63,106 nucleotides of DNA from Burkholderia sp. WSM2230 (GTDB lineage: Bacteria; Pseudomonadota; Gammaproteobacteria; Burkholderiales; Burkholderiaceae), in NCBI RefSeq assembly GCF_000472445.1, contig NZ_AXAJ01000008.1:1-63106 (forward strand). Direction: 5' to 3'. The notes beneath the pieces are model-generated. The model did no database searches, was not told the origin of the DNA, and saw only the letters and a list, made by a program, of their open reading frames with translations. Positions 26,575 through 35,053 of the stretch are shown here, piece after piece; the first letter of the stretch is position 1, and each line of letters starts with the position of its first letter. Both the position numbers and the translations under genes were made by a program.

Positions 26575-27717
26575 TTAGAACGAATGCCGTACGCCGATCA
26601 TCGCGCCGGTCTGTCCGACGCCGGCCGCAGGGGTTGTACCGCCACCGCCGCCGCTCACCGAATAGCGCGCCTTGGCGCTGTTGGCGAGATACGAACCCTG
26701 TGCGTAGACGGCCGTGCGCTTCGATAACTGGTAGGTCGTACGCAGCGTTCCCATCGTTGCGCGCGTGTCGTGGTCGCTATTCACGATGCGATAGACCTCG
26801 CCATCGACGATGAATGCAGGCGTCACGAAATAGGACGCACCCACGAAAAACAGGTTGGAGCGTGCATCGGGCTGAGCCGGCGAATCCGTAACGACCCGGC
26901 GTCCGAGCCAGCCCAATCCGATCCTGGCGCCCGCATACTGCGCATAGGCACTCACATGGGTGCGCGCATCCTTGTCGGCAGCATTGATGAGCGGAGTCGG
27001 CGCGACGCCATCAAAGAAGTTGGCGGCGGCCGTTGACCCGCCACGTTGTTCCTCGTACGACGCCGCCGCGCCGAAATGCTGCGAGTCGTATTTGAGCATC
27101 ACGGACCAGTCGCGGCACTCGATTGCGCGTCCCGGCGCCGAGCCCACGCAGGCCCCCTGTCCCGGCGAGTTACTGCCAGCGGCATCGCGGCCGAACGAAT
27201 AGCCGGCGCCCAGTGTGACACCGCGATAGGTGCCCACGTATGTCACGCTGTTGTCAGTGCGGGCGTTCGGCACGTAGGCGTCGAGCGAGCCCATGCCGTA
27301 AATGTCCGGACCGATAACGTCCGCGTTAATGAGCGCGAGATACGTCATGGTGTACTGCCGTCCGAAGGCGACCGTGCCGTAAGGGCTCTTTACGCCGACA
27401 TACGCTTGTCGGCCAAACAGTCGTCCGCCCTGGCCGAGGCTTCCATCGCGGATGTTGAAGCCACTTTCCAACGTGAACACGGCGCTATACCCGCCGCCGA
27501 GATCTTCCGCGCCGCGCAGCCCCCACCGCGAGGGAAATTCCCCAGTGACAGCCGGCATGCGGAAAACCGCGTTGCCCGCCGCGTTGGCGTGCGACACGTA
27601 TTCGATGCCCGTATCGACGATCCCGTAGAGCGTAACGCTCGACTGCGCTGCCGCGGTTGCGGCAAAGGCCAGCAACGCGCTGCCGAGGATCACGTTCTTA
27701 TGTTGACTCGCTTGCAT
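26575..27717 (-). CDS. Outer-membrane porin (Porin_4 family)
   Basis: Trimeric beta-barrel porin of 380 residues, typical of Burkholderiales. The signal peptide ends near ATAAAQS (residues 1-25), and the mature protein starts SSVTLYGIVDTGIEYVSHAN. Family blocks are GGGYSAVFTLESGFNIRDG and GRQAYVGVKSPYGTVAFGRQ. It ends in GVRHSF with the C-terminal phenylalanine needed for outer-membrane assembly. Only 11 bases separate it from the esterase gene. In this setting it may admit hydroxycinnamates or their esters, an inference from position. Confidence 0.93.
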   Translation of the reverse strand: MQASQHKNVILGSALLAFAATAAAQSSVTLYGIVDTGIEYVSHANAAGNAVFRMPAVTGEFPSRWGLRGAEDLGGGYSAVFTLESGFNIRDGSLGQGGRLFGRQAYVGVKSPYGTVAFGRQYTMTYLALINADVIGPDIYGMGSLDAYVPNARTDNSVTYVGTYRGVTLGAGYSFGRDAAGSNSPGQGACVGSAPGRAIECRDWSVMLKYDSQHFGAAASYEEQRGGSTAAANFFDGVAPTPLINAADKDARTHVSAYAQYAGARIGLGWLGRRVVTDSPAQPDARSNLFFVGASYFVTPAFIVDGEVYRIVNSDHDTRATMGTLRTTYQLSKRTAVYAQGSYLANSAKARYSVSGGGGGTTPAAGVGQTGAMIGVRHSF

Positions 27718-27763
27718 AGTCTCTCCAAACCAATGTGTAGTTGTGGTGTGTAGTTGTGTGGAT

Positions 27764-28972
27764 CTAGTCGGTCGCGCGCGGGCGGCGGATCAGCATTAGA
27801 GCCGCGACTGCCGCGATCAAGGTGACAGGAATGCTGGCGCCGATGACGACCGAGGCGCTGCGTCCCATCGCAAGTAATTGCCCTGCGGCAAGCGGGCCGA
27901 CAACGGAGCCCACGCGTCCTACCGCTACGGCTGCGCCGACGCCGGTGCCTCGCATCGAAGTCGGATAGAAGGCGGCGGAAAGCGCATACAGCACCGACTG
28001 CCCGCCGATCACAAACATGCCGGCGAAAAACGCGGAGACGGTGAGCGCCGCAAATCCGGGCGCGATGGAAAGCGCAGCGAGCGACGCGATGATGCCGATG
28101 TACATGCCCGACACGACGATGCGGCCGCGCAGGCGGTCCATGAGCATGCCGATAAAGAGTGCGCCGAGACCGCCGCCGATGTTGAAGAAGATTTGGACGA
28201 AGCCCACTTCGGAGCGTCCGAGACCCCGTGCGGCCATCAGGGAAGGAAGCCAGTTGAGCAGGAAGTAAAGGACGATCAGCGTGCAGAAATAGCTGACCCA
28301 GATTTGCGCCGTCGAAAGGGCGCGCCTTTCGCCGAACAGGACCTGCATGACTGGCTCGGGCTTTCCCATTGCGCCATGGGTAGCGTGACTGAACGCTTTC
28401 GACTCGGGCAGGAACGCCAGGAGCAGCGGCACGAGCACGAGCGGTCCGGCACCGCCAACGTAGAAAATATGGCGCCACTCTATGTCGCCCGCACTCACAA
28501 TGCCGATGACCGATGCGATCACGCCCCCGAACGGAATGCCGCAATACATTACGCTCACCGCCGTGTTGCGCGCTCGGGGCGGCACGGCTTCAGAAGATAG
28601 CGCGATCAGATTCGGCAAGGCGCCGCCGAGTCCGATTCCAGTGAGTACGCGAACGACGACCAGCGCGTTGAAGCTCGTGACGAGCGCGGTCGCGATCGAC
28701 AACAGCCCGAAGATGGCTGCGGAAAGAATCAAAACACGCTTACGGCCGATGCGATCCGCCAGGCGCCCGCCGAACATCGCGCCTGGGAGAAGGCCGAAGG
28801 TCCCGGCGCTGAAAGCGAGACCCATCTGCGCAACGGACAGGCCAAACTCGCGCGCCATGCGCGGCGCGGCTACGCCGACCGACTGCAGGTCGAGTCCTTC
28901 CAGCAACGCGATGGCGAAACAAAGACCCAGGGTGGCGAGCGCGCCGGTGCTCGCGATGGATCGAATATTCAT
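27764..28972 (-). CDS. MFS transporter, aromatic acid:H+ symporter family
   Basis: Inner-membrane importer of 402 residues with twelve hydrophobic segments. The motif in the first helix (GLCFAIALLEGLDLQSVGVA) and the motif-A loop GGRLADRIGRKRVL, followed by RVLTGIGLGGALPNLIAL, are those of the AAHS family (PcaK, VanK, MhbT). The ATG at 28972 has AGGAGA at ideal distance; an ATG 12 codons upstream lacks one. It leads the operon importer-porin-esterase and is divergent from the ferulate catabolic operon over a region with four palindromes. Ferulate or another hydroxycinnamate is the likely substrate, by context. Confidence 0.88.
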   Translation of the reverse strand: MNIRSIASTGALATLGLCFAIALLEGLDLQSVGVAAPRMAREFGLSVAQMGLAFSAGTFGLLPGAMFGGRLADRIGRKRVLILSAAIFGLLSIATALVTSFNALVVVRVLTGIGLGGALPNLIALSSEAVPPRARNTAVSVMYCGIPFGGVIASVIGIVSAGDIEWRHIFYVGGAGPLVLVPLLLAFLPESKAFSHATHGAMGKPEPVMQVLFGERRALSTAQIWVSYFCTLIVLYFLLNWLPSLMAARGLGRSEVGFVQIFFNIGGGLGALFIGMLMDRLRGRIVVSGMYIGIIASLAALSIAPGFAALTVSAFFAGMFVIGGQSVLYALSAAFYPTSMRGTGVGAAVAVGRVGSVVGPLAAGQLLAMGRSASVVIGASIPVTLIAAVAALMLIRRPRATD

Positions 28973-29041
28973 GCCGTCTCCTGGCAATACTGCTCTGGTG
29001 TTTTTCATGTCGGTTGCTCGATCAGTGACATTCGACTGTTA

Positions 29042-29058
29042 ATCAGGTTCCCTGATAT
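29042..29058. promoter_or_regulatory. Palindromic site A (importer side)
   Basis: ATCAGGTTCCCTGATAT contains TCAGG-N3-CCTGA. It is one of four such palindromes between the importer and feruloyl-CoA hydratase/lyase genes. It lies 70 bases upstream of the importer start, where a repressor would block that promoter. Confidence 0.65.
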
Positions 29059-29110
29059 CCAATGTAAAAAAACGACCTTTGAGGTCCGTTTGGTTGAATG
29101 TGCGTATTTC

Positions 29111-29127
29111 ATATCAGGGCGCCTGAT
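29111..29127. promoter_or_regulatory. Palindromic site B (importer side)
   Basis: ATATCAGGGCGCCTGAT contains TCAGG-GCG-CCTGA, a perfect 5-3-5 palindrome. Its centre is 71 bases from that of site A. Confidence 0.65.
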
Positions 29128-29238
29128 GCGTGCAAGCAAATTGATTTCGGTGAATACCCTATGCACGACGCAATCGCTGGCGCGCATCGCATGACATGCG
29201 CGGTCAAGGGTTTTCACCGAGTGCGCGGCGCTTGTTTT

Positions 29239-29255
29239 ATCAGGTTGCTTGATAT
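29239..29255. promoter_or_regulatory. Palindromic site C (catabolic side)
   Basis: ATCAGGTTGCTTGATAT is the same palindrome with one mismatch (CTTGA for CCTGA). Its centre is 27 bases from that of site D, so two dimers could bind side by side. Confidence 0.6.
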
Positions 29256-29266
29256 TAGAATTTGTC

Positions 29267-29283
29267 TCAGGTTACCTGATATG
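29267..29283. promoter_or_regulatory. Palindromic site D (catabolic side)
   Basis: TCAGG-TTA-CCTGA followed by TAT, a perfect 5-3-5 palindrome about 80 bases before the hydratase/lyase start. With site C it would cover the promoter of the ferulate operon. The MarR regulator at the end of that operon is the likely binder. Confidence 0.65.
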
Positions 29284-29359
29284 CAAACTGTCGGACTCGC
29301 CGATGGTCGCGATCGGGGAACAACTCACACTTTGCGCCGCAAGGCGCCGGAGAAAAAGC

Positions 29360-30199
29360 ATGGCAAGCTATGAAGGTCGCTGGAAAACCGTTGACGTGAA
29401 AGTGGAATCGGGCATCGCCTGGGTGACGTTCAACCGCCCGGAAAAGCGCAATGCAATGAGTCCCACGCTCAACAGCGAGATGATTCAAGTTCTCGAGACG
29501 CTCGAACTGGATGCCGACGCGCGCGTGCTCGTGTTGACCGGAGCTGGCGACGCTTGGACCGCAGGCATGGACCTGAAGGAGTATTTCCGAGAAGTGGACG
29601 CGGGCCCGGAAATTCTCCAGGAGAAGATCCGTCGCGACGCCTGCCAGTGGCAATGGAAACTCCTGCGCATGTACGCAAAACCGACCATTGCGATGGTGAA
29701 CGGATGGTGCTTCGGTGGCGGCTTCTCGCCACTTGTTGCGTGTGATCTGGCGATCGCAGCCGACGAAGCAGTCTTCGGGCTTTCTGAAATTAACTGGGGC
29801 ATTCCGCCGGGGAACCTTGTGAGCAAGGCAATGGCCGACACGGTGGGTCATCGTCAGGCGCTGCATTACATCATGACGGGTGACACTTTCACGGGCCCGG
29901 AAGCCGCAGCGATGGGCCTCGTCAACAAGAGCGTACCGCGCGCGCAGTTGCGCGATGAGGTGGTGAAGCTCGCGGCGAAGCTGCTGGAGAAAAATCCGGT
30001 GGTACTGCGCGCAGCTAAGCACGGCTTCAAGCGTTCCAGGGAACTGACGTGGGAGCAGAACGAGGACTACCTCTACGCGAAGCTCGATCAGGCGCTGCAC
30101 CGCGATCCGGAGCAGGGGCGTGCACAAGGCCTGAAGCAGTTCCTCGACGAGAAATCGATCAAGCCGGGTCTGCAGGCATACAAGCGCACGGAACAGTAA
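29360..30199 (+). CDS. ech: Feruloyl-CoA / p-hydroxycinnamoyl-CoA hydratase-lyase
   Basis: Crotonase-fold enzyme of 279 residues that hydrates feruloyl-CoA and splits it to vanillin and acetyl-CoA. Near-diagnostic segments are shared with the characterised Pseudomonas enzyme (HCHL): NRPEKRNAMSPTLN, AWTAGMDLKEYFREVDAGPE, VNGWCFGGGFSPLVACDLA and FGLSEINWGIPPGNLVS. The catalytic glutamate falls at residue 143 (GLSE143INWG), as in that enzyme. The ATG at 29360 follows GGAG. First gene of the operon ech-vdh-fcs-marR; vdh starts 22 bases after its stop. Confidence 0.96.
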   Translation: MASYEGRWKTVDVKVESGIAWVTFNRPEKRNAMSPTLNSEMIQVLETLELDADARVLVLTGAGDAWTAGMDLKEYFREVDAGPEILQEKIRRDACQWQWKLLRMYAKPTIAMVNGWCFGGGFSPLVACDLAIAADEAVFGLSEINWGIPPGNLVSKAMADTVGHRQALHYIMTGDTFTGPEAAAMGLVNKSVPRAQLRDEVVKLAAKLLEKNPVVLRAAKHGFKRSRELTWEQNEDYLYAKLDQALHRDPEQGRAQGLKQFLDEKSIKPGLQAYKRTEQ

Positions 30200-30221
30200 G
30201 CGCCTTTCAGGAGATAGCACG

Positions 30222-31673
30222 GTGAACGAAGTGAGCATGTTGATCGGCGGGCAGGACCGCGCCGCATCGAATGGGGCGACGTTCGACCGCCTCGATCCTG
30301 TCGCGGGCGTCGTGGCCTCGCGCGCGCCGGCTGCAACGTTTGAAGACGCCGACGCCGCCGTCGAAGCCGCCGATCGCGCATTTCCGGCCTGGTCGGCGCT
30401 GACGCCCTCGGAGCGTCGCGCGCGCTTGCTAAAGGCCGCGGATATCATGGATGCACGAACGGGCGACTTCATCGGGGCGGGCATCCCGGAAACGGGCGCG
30501 ATGGCGAACTGGTACGGCTTCAACGTCCATCTCGCTGCGAACATGCTGCGCGAAGCGGCCGCGATGACCACGCAGATCGACGGCAGCGTGATTCCTGCCG
30601 ACATGCCTGGCAATCTCGCGCTGGCGGTGCGCCAGCCATGCGGCGTCGTGCTCGGCATCGCGCCCTGGAACGCGCCGGTGATTCTCGGCACGCGCGCCAT
30701 CGCGATGCCGCTCGCGTGCGGCAATACGGTCGTGCTGAAGGCTTCGGAAGCGTGTCCGGCGGTGCATCGCATGATCGGCACAGTGCTCCAGGAAGCCGGC
30801 CTCGGCGACGGCGTCGTCAACGTCGTGACAAACGCGCCCGAGGACGCAGCGGCCATCGTCGAGCGGTTGATCGCGCATCCCGCGGTGCGCCGGGTGAACT
30901 TCACGGGATCCACGCACGTCGGGCGGATCATTGCCGTGCATGCGGCGAAACACCTGAAGCCCGCGCTGCTGGAACTCGGTGGGAAGGCGCCCGCGCTCGT
31001 GCTCGACGATGCGGATGTCGATGCCGCGGTCGAGGCGATCGCCTTCGGCGCCTTCTTCAATCAAGGACAGATCTGCATGTCCACCGAGCGCATCATCGCG
31101 CATCGGAGTATCGCGGATGAGTTGGTCAAGAAGCTGACGGCCAAGGCGCGCACGCTCGTGGCGATGGCGCCGACGGCAACTGAGGCAAAGCTCGGCGCGC
31201 TCGTCGATAGGAAAGCTGCGCAGCGCATTGCAGCATTGGTCGAGGATGCCCGCAGCCATGGCGCAAAGATCCGGGCAGGTGGCGCGATTGACGGCGCGAT
31301 CATGCAGCCGACCATCGTCGATGAAATCACGCGCGACATGAAGCTTTATGCGGAGGAATCGTTTGGACCGGTGGTAACGGTACAGCGCGTCGAAAGCGAC
31401 GACGAAGCGGTGGCCGTGGCGAATGACAGCGAGTTTGGCCTGTCTGCGGCGGTGTTCAGCCGCGACGTCGCGCGGGCGTTGAACGTCGCGAAGCGCGTCG
31501 AATCGGGCATCTGCCATATCAACGGTCCGACCGTGCACGACGAAGCGCAAATGCCTTTTGGCGGCATGAAAGGGAGCGGCTATGGCCGCTTCGGCAGCAA
31601 GGCGTCGATCGCGGAATTTACCGATCTGCGTTGGATCACGGTTCAGACGGGCGAGCGGCACTACCCCATCTGA
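30222..31673 (+). CDS. vdh: Vanillin dehydrogenase (aldehyde dehydrogenase family)
   Basis: NAD-dependent aldehyde dehydrogenase of 483 residues, which would oxidise the vanillin released by the hydratase/lyase to vanillate. Catalytic Glu251 lies in LE251LGGKAP and Cys285 in NQGQIC285MSTER; the oxyanion-hole Asn is in GIAPWN150. The C-terminal block is MPFGGMKGSGYGRFG. Length is normal. The start is GTG with AGGAGA upstream. The position between ech and fcs gives the substrate; related enzymes also accept benzaldehyde and 4-hydroxybenzaldehyde. Genes for vanillate demethylation (vanAB) are not in the window. Confidence 0.93.
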   Translation: MNEVSMLIGGQDRAASNGATFDRLDPVAGVVASRAPAATFEDADAAVEAADRAFPAWSALTPSERRARLLKAADIMDARTGDFIGAGIPETGAMANWYGFNVHLAANMLREAAAMTTQIDGSVIPADMPGNLALAVRQPCGVVLGIAPWNAPVILGTRAIAMPLACGNTVVLKASEACPAVHRMIGTVLQEAGLGDGVVNVVTNAPEDAAAIVERLIAHPAVRRVNFTGSTHVGRIIAVHAAKHLKPALLELGGKAPALVLDDADVDAAVEAIAFGAFFNQGQICMSTERIIAHRSIADELVKKLTAKARTLVAMAPTATEAKLGALVDRKAAQRIAALVEDARSHGAKIRAGGAIDGAIMQPTIVDEITRDMKLYAEESFGPVVTVQRVESDDEAVAVANDSEFGLSAAVFSRDVARALNVAKRVESGICHINGPTVHDEAQMPFGGMKGSGYGRFGSKASIAEFTDLRWITVQTGERHYPI

Positions 31674-31785
31674 TCCAGCGTGCAACGATAAATCAATCCG
31701 AAGGAAAGCGCCGCGAAGGCGATAGACCGTATCTGCGCGTCACGCAACGCGCGCAACGATGCCGGGACATTCAGCGGAGACAACA

Positions 31786-33684
31786 GTGAACTTCGAGCCA
31801 ACTCAGGAACGAGGCGATGAAGCGCAGGACTGGGCGAAGTTGCCGCACCGGAGGGTGCGCATCGGAAGCTCAAGTATAAGCGTGCGCCATGACGGCGATA
31901 TTTGCTACATGAGCACGCAGGCGTCACTCGGGAGCTATCCGGAGCGATTCACGGACAGGCTCGTGAGTGGTGCGAAAGCGCATCCTGAGCGCTGGCTCGT
32001 AGCGCGCCGCGATGCGAGCGGTGCGTGGACCGGCATCAGCTATGCGCAGATGCTGGAGCGCGCGCGAGCCATCGGCCAGGCGCTGATCGACCGCAAGCTT
32101 TCGATCGAGCGGCCCGTGGCAATTCTCTCTGGCAACGATCTGGAACATCTGCAACTCGCGCTCGGCGCAATGTGGGCCGGCGTGCCGTATGCGCCGATCT
32201 CGCCGGCGTACTCGCTGGTGTCCAGCGACTACGGCAAGCTACGTCATACTCTGGACTTGCTGAAGCCTGGGCTTGTCTTCGCCGCAGACGGGGATGCATT
32301 CGCGGCCGCCATCGATGCGGTAGTGCCGGAAGACGTCGAAGTCGTGTTAGCAGCCGGATCATGCGCGCGGGCATCGTCATCGTTTGCCGATCTGATTGCG
32401 ACGGCGCCAACCAGCGTCGACGACGCGCAGCGCGCGGTGGGATCGGACACCATCGCGAAGTTTCTGCTCACGTCGGGATCGACGAAGCTGCCGAAGGCGG
32501 TGCCGACGACGCACCGCATGCTGTGCAGCAACCAGCAGATGCTGCTCGAGACTTTCCCCGCATTCGCGGACGAACCGCCGGTTCTGGTTGACTGGCTGCC
32601 GTGGAATCACACGTTTGGCGGCAGCCATAACGTCGGTATCGCGCTGTATAACGGCGGAACGATTTATATCGATGATGGGAAGCCCGTTCCAGGAAAGTTC
32701 GACGAAACGCTACGCAATCTGCGTGAGATCGCGCCGACGATTTTCTTCAACGTGCCGAAGGGATGGGAGGAGCTGACGACTGCGCTCGAAACCGACGCGC
32801 AGCTGCGCGAGACATTTTTCTCGCGCGTCAAGGTGTATTTCTTCGCGGGCGCCGGGCTCTCGCAGGCAGCATGGGACCGCCTCGAACAGGTGACGGCGCG
32901 CTACTGCGGCGAGCGCATACGGATCATGGCGGGCCTCGGTATGACGGAGACATCGCCGTCGTGCCTGTTCACGACGGGCCCGATCACGCGAGCCGGATAC
33001 GTGGGTGTGCCAGCTCCCGGCTGTGACGTCAAGCTGGTCCCAGTGGCCGGTAAGCTGGAAGCGCGCTTCCGTGGCCCGCATGTCATGGCCGGTTACTGGC
33101 GGATGGCCGGCAGCCAGGGAGCACAGACTTTCGACGAAGAAGGCTACTACTGCAGCGGCGATGCGCTCAAGTTCGTCGATGCGGAGCGGCCAGAGCTGGG
33201 TCTCATGTTCGATGGTCGCATCGCGGAGGACTTCAAGCTCAGTTCCGGGACGTTTGTAAGCGTCGGGCCAATGCGTGCCCGTATCATTTCGGAAGGCGCG
33301 CCGTACGTCCAGGACGTCGTCATCACCGGGATAAATCGTGACGACGTAGGCGCGCTGGTCTTTCCGAGAATCGACGAAATCCGAAAGCTCGCGGATCTGC
33401 CGCCTCACGCCAGTGCAGAAGAAGTCACCGAAGCGCCTGCGGTGCGCGAGTTTTTCGAGACACTGCTGGCCCGCTTGAACCGGGGGGCAACGGGCAGTGC
33501 AAACACCATCATTCGCATGCTCTTGCTTTCAACTCCGCCCTCACTTGATCGTGGCGAGATTACCGATAAAGGCTCGATCAATCAGTCGGCGGTGTTGACC
33601 CATCGCGCGGCGATCGTCGATGCCTTATACGATCCCAGTCGACCTGGCTCAAAAGTGATGCTCACGAGGGGCATGCGCGATTGA
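31786..33684 (+). CDS. fcs: Feruloyl-CoA synthetase
   Basis: Acyl-CoA synthetase of the adenylate-forming family, 632 residues, activating ferulate to its CoA thioester with ATP. The P-loop is FLLTSGSTKLPKAVP near residues 222-236. Other motifs are WLPWNHTFGGSHNVG, the A5 block MAGLGMTETSP and the A7-like GYYCSGDALKFVD. The long form with SIERPVAILSGNDLEHLQLA is typical of ferulate-type CoA ligases. GTG at 31786 has GGAGA at 5 bases; the frame is open nine codons upstream. It lies 112 bases after vdh, and its stop overlaps the presumed start of the MarR gene. Confidence 0.93.
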   Translation: MNFEPTQERGDEAQDWAKLPHRRVRIGSSSISVRHDGDICYMSTQASLGSYPERFTDRLVSGAKAHPERWLVARRDASGAWTGISYAQMLERARAIGQALIDRKLSIERPVAILSGNDLEHLQLALGAMWAGVPYAPISPAYSLVSSDYGKLRHTLDLLKPGLVFAADGDAFAAAIDAVVPEDVEVVLAAGSCARASSSFADLIATAPTSVDDAQRAVGSDTIAKFLLTSGSTKLPKAVPTTHRMLCSNQQMLLETFPAFADEPPVLVDWLPWNHTFGGSHNVGIALYNGGTIYIDDGKPVPGKFDETLRNLREIAPTIFFNVPKGWEELTTALETDAQLRETFFSRVKVYFFAGAGLSQAAWDRLEQVTARYCGERIRIMAGLGMTETSPSCLFTTGPITRAGYVGVPAPGCDVKLVPVAGKLEARFRGPHVMAGYWRMAGSQGAQTFDEEGYYCSGDALKFVDAERPELGLMFDGRIAEDFKLSSGTFVSVGPMRARIISEGAPYVQDVVITGINRDDVGALVFPRIDEIRKLADLPPHASAEEVTEAPAVREFFETLLARLNRGATGSANTIIRMLLLSTPPSLDRGEITDKGSINQSAVLTHRAAIVDALYDPSRPGSKVMLTRGMRD

Positions 33685-34253
33685 AATTTTACATTGGCCC
33701 GGCCGGACGCGCGGACGCGGTAACATTGGCAACTTCTCAAGCCCCGTCAAGCATTGCGATGCCGACCAAAGCGCCAGCAAAAAAAGCCCTCTCGACGATG
33801 AAATCCGCCCATGCCGCAGGCGTGCGCAAGACTCAGGCGCGACCGCGCCTCACTTATCTGGTCGGAAGCCTCGACCGCATCCTGCGCCGCAAGATGACCG
33901 AGGCGCTGGCCCCTCTCGGACTTTCGCTCGCGCAATTCACAGCCCTGTCCGTGCTCGACGCTCGCGGCGAGGCATCGAACGCGCAGCTCGCGGAAAGGTC
34001 CTTCATTACGCCGCAATCGGCTAATGAGGTAATGAGCGTGATGGCCGCGAGAAACTGGATCACCCGCGAGCCGGATCCGAATCACGGGCGCATCGTCGTA
34101 CTGCGACTGACCGACGAAGGGCGCGGCGTGTTGCGACAGGGCATGAACGTCGTGGGTTCGCTCGAAGATCAGATGCTTAAGGGCATCCGGGCGGCCGACG
34201 CGACGCTCGTTCAGAACTGCCTTGAGCTTTTCGCGCGCAATCTGCGCGGCTGA
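33681..34253 (+). CDS. MarR-family regulator of the ferulate operon
   Basis: Winged-helix repressor of up to 190 residues. The MarR domain starts near residue 54 (RLTYLVGSLDRILRRKMTEA) with recognition helix NAQLAERSFITPQSANEVMS and wing EPDPNHGRIVVLRLTDEGR. The TTG at 33681 overlaps the fcs stop and has GAGGGG upstream; ATGs at 33759 and 33798 would shorten only a basic N-terminal tail. MarR repressors of ferulate genes (FerC, FerR types) are released by hydroxycinnamoyl-CoA thioesters, so an analogous role is likely. The four TCAGG-N3-CCTGA palindromes upstream of ech are its probable operators. Confidence 0.88.
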   Translation: MKFYIGPAGRADAVTLATSQAPSSIAMPTKAPAKKALSTMKSAHAAGVRKTQARPRLTYLVGSLDRILRRKMTEALAPLGLSLAQFTALSVLDARGEASNAQLAERSFITPQSANEVMSVMAARNWITREPDPNHGRIVVLRLTDEGRGVLRQGMNVVGSLEDQMLKGIRAADATLVQNCLELFARNLRG

Positions 34254-34643
34254 CGCGACGGGGTAGAAGTCGTCTCACCGGGGCAGAAAATGAACCGGTC
34301 TGGTTTAGCAATTTGACTGGATTCCGAGTTCGACTACCGTTCGGCAGAAGATGACGGGCGGACGGAGACCATCGCCCTTCGGCCGGCGAACTTCACGCGC
34401 TCCGGCTGATCAACTGCCACCTAGATGGGCCTGGATTGGCCGGACCGCTCCGTTAGCGGCCCTTGGATGCCCGACGGCGCGGACGTCGGCTGTGGGTCGA
34501 CACAAGCCTGACGCATCGGACAACTCCCGGCCACTAGCTGTCATTTGACGACAGCCGGGGATTGCTGACAATAGCGTGACTGGCCCGAATTGTTGAGACG
34601 TCATATTCGGCAGTCTATCGACGGACGCTCCACAAAGGCACCG
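34254..34643. other. Intergenic region, no gene seen
   Basis: About 390 bases between the MarR gene and the Imm40-like gene. Short open frames are not convincing. Base composition becomes less GC-rich towards the next gene. No clear terminator was found for the ferulate operon. Confidence 0.5.
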
Positions 34644-34967
34644 ATGACTATATCGAAGATTCTCGAACTCTATGCTAGGAGCGGACGATCGCTCCACGAT
34701 AACGGTTTGCACGAGGCCGCGTTGGGTTTGCCGGAAGCAAGACACGCGTTGGATTTGTTTGCGGGCCAAAAGTGGCTGATTCTTGGCGGGGACGTTTATC
34801 GCCCATCTCAAGATGCCCAAGGCCTTGAGCCCGCATATGAAAACTGGTCTTACGAGGGGCGCAACTTCGAAGAGGGGATTGCTCAGGCGCGCAAATTCTT
34901 AGATTCATTGAGAGATCCTTCGATGTTCATTGTGTTCGTCGTTGTTGACAGGTCTGCGGCGCAATGA
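34644..34967 (+). CDS. Imm40-like immunity protein, orphan
   Basis: Cytosolic protein of 107 residues resembling the Imm40 family of polymorphic-toxin immunity proteins. The supporting block is KWLILGGDVYR (residues 42-52) followed by YENWSYEG (residues 65-72), with an N-terminal helix and a C-terminal segment (IAQARKFLDSLRDPSMFIVF). Such proteins neutralise a cognate secreted toxin encoded just upstream. None is present here, so the gene is an orphan or a remnant of a toxin cassette. Codon use is AT-richer than the neighbours, consistent with transfer. The family call comes from motif recall only. Confidence 0.6.
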   Translation: MTISKILELYARSGRSLHDNGLHEAALGLPEARHALDLFAGQKWLILGGDVYRPSQDAQGLEPAYENWSYEGRNFEEGIAQARKFLDSLRDPSMFIVFVVVDRSAAQ

Positions 34968-35053
34968 ACAGTGCTTTGCGGTCGGGCAGTCGATGAGGAC
35001 CCGGAAGTAGGATCGATCGCCTCCTACCAACCCTCAGTTTCCCGGGCCGTGGA

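Noticed and set aside
29267..31060. Open frame of 597 codons on the minus strand
   Set aside because: It is antisense to the hydratase/lyase and vanillin dehydrogenase genes, whose catalytic residues are intact. Its protein is rich in Ala, Ser, Arg and Pro, as expected for the opposite strand of GC-rich coding DNA.
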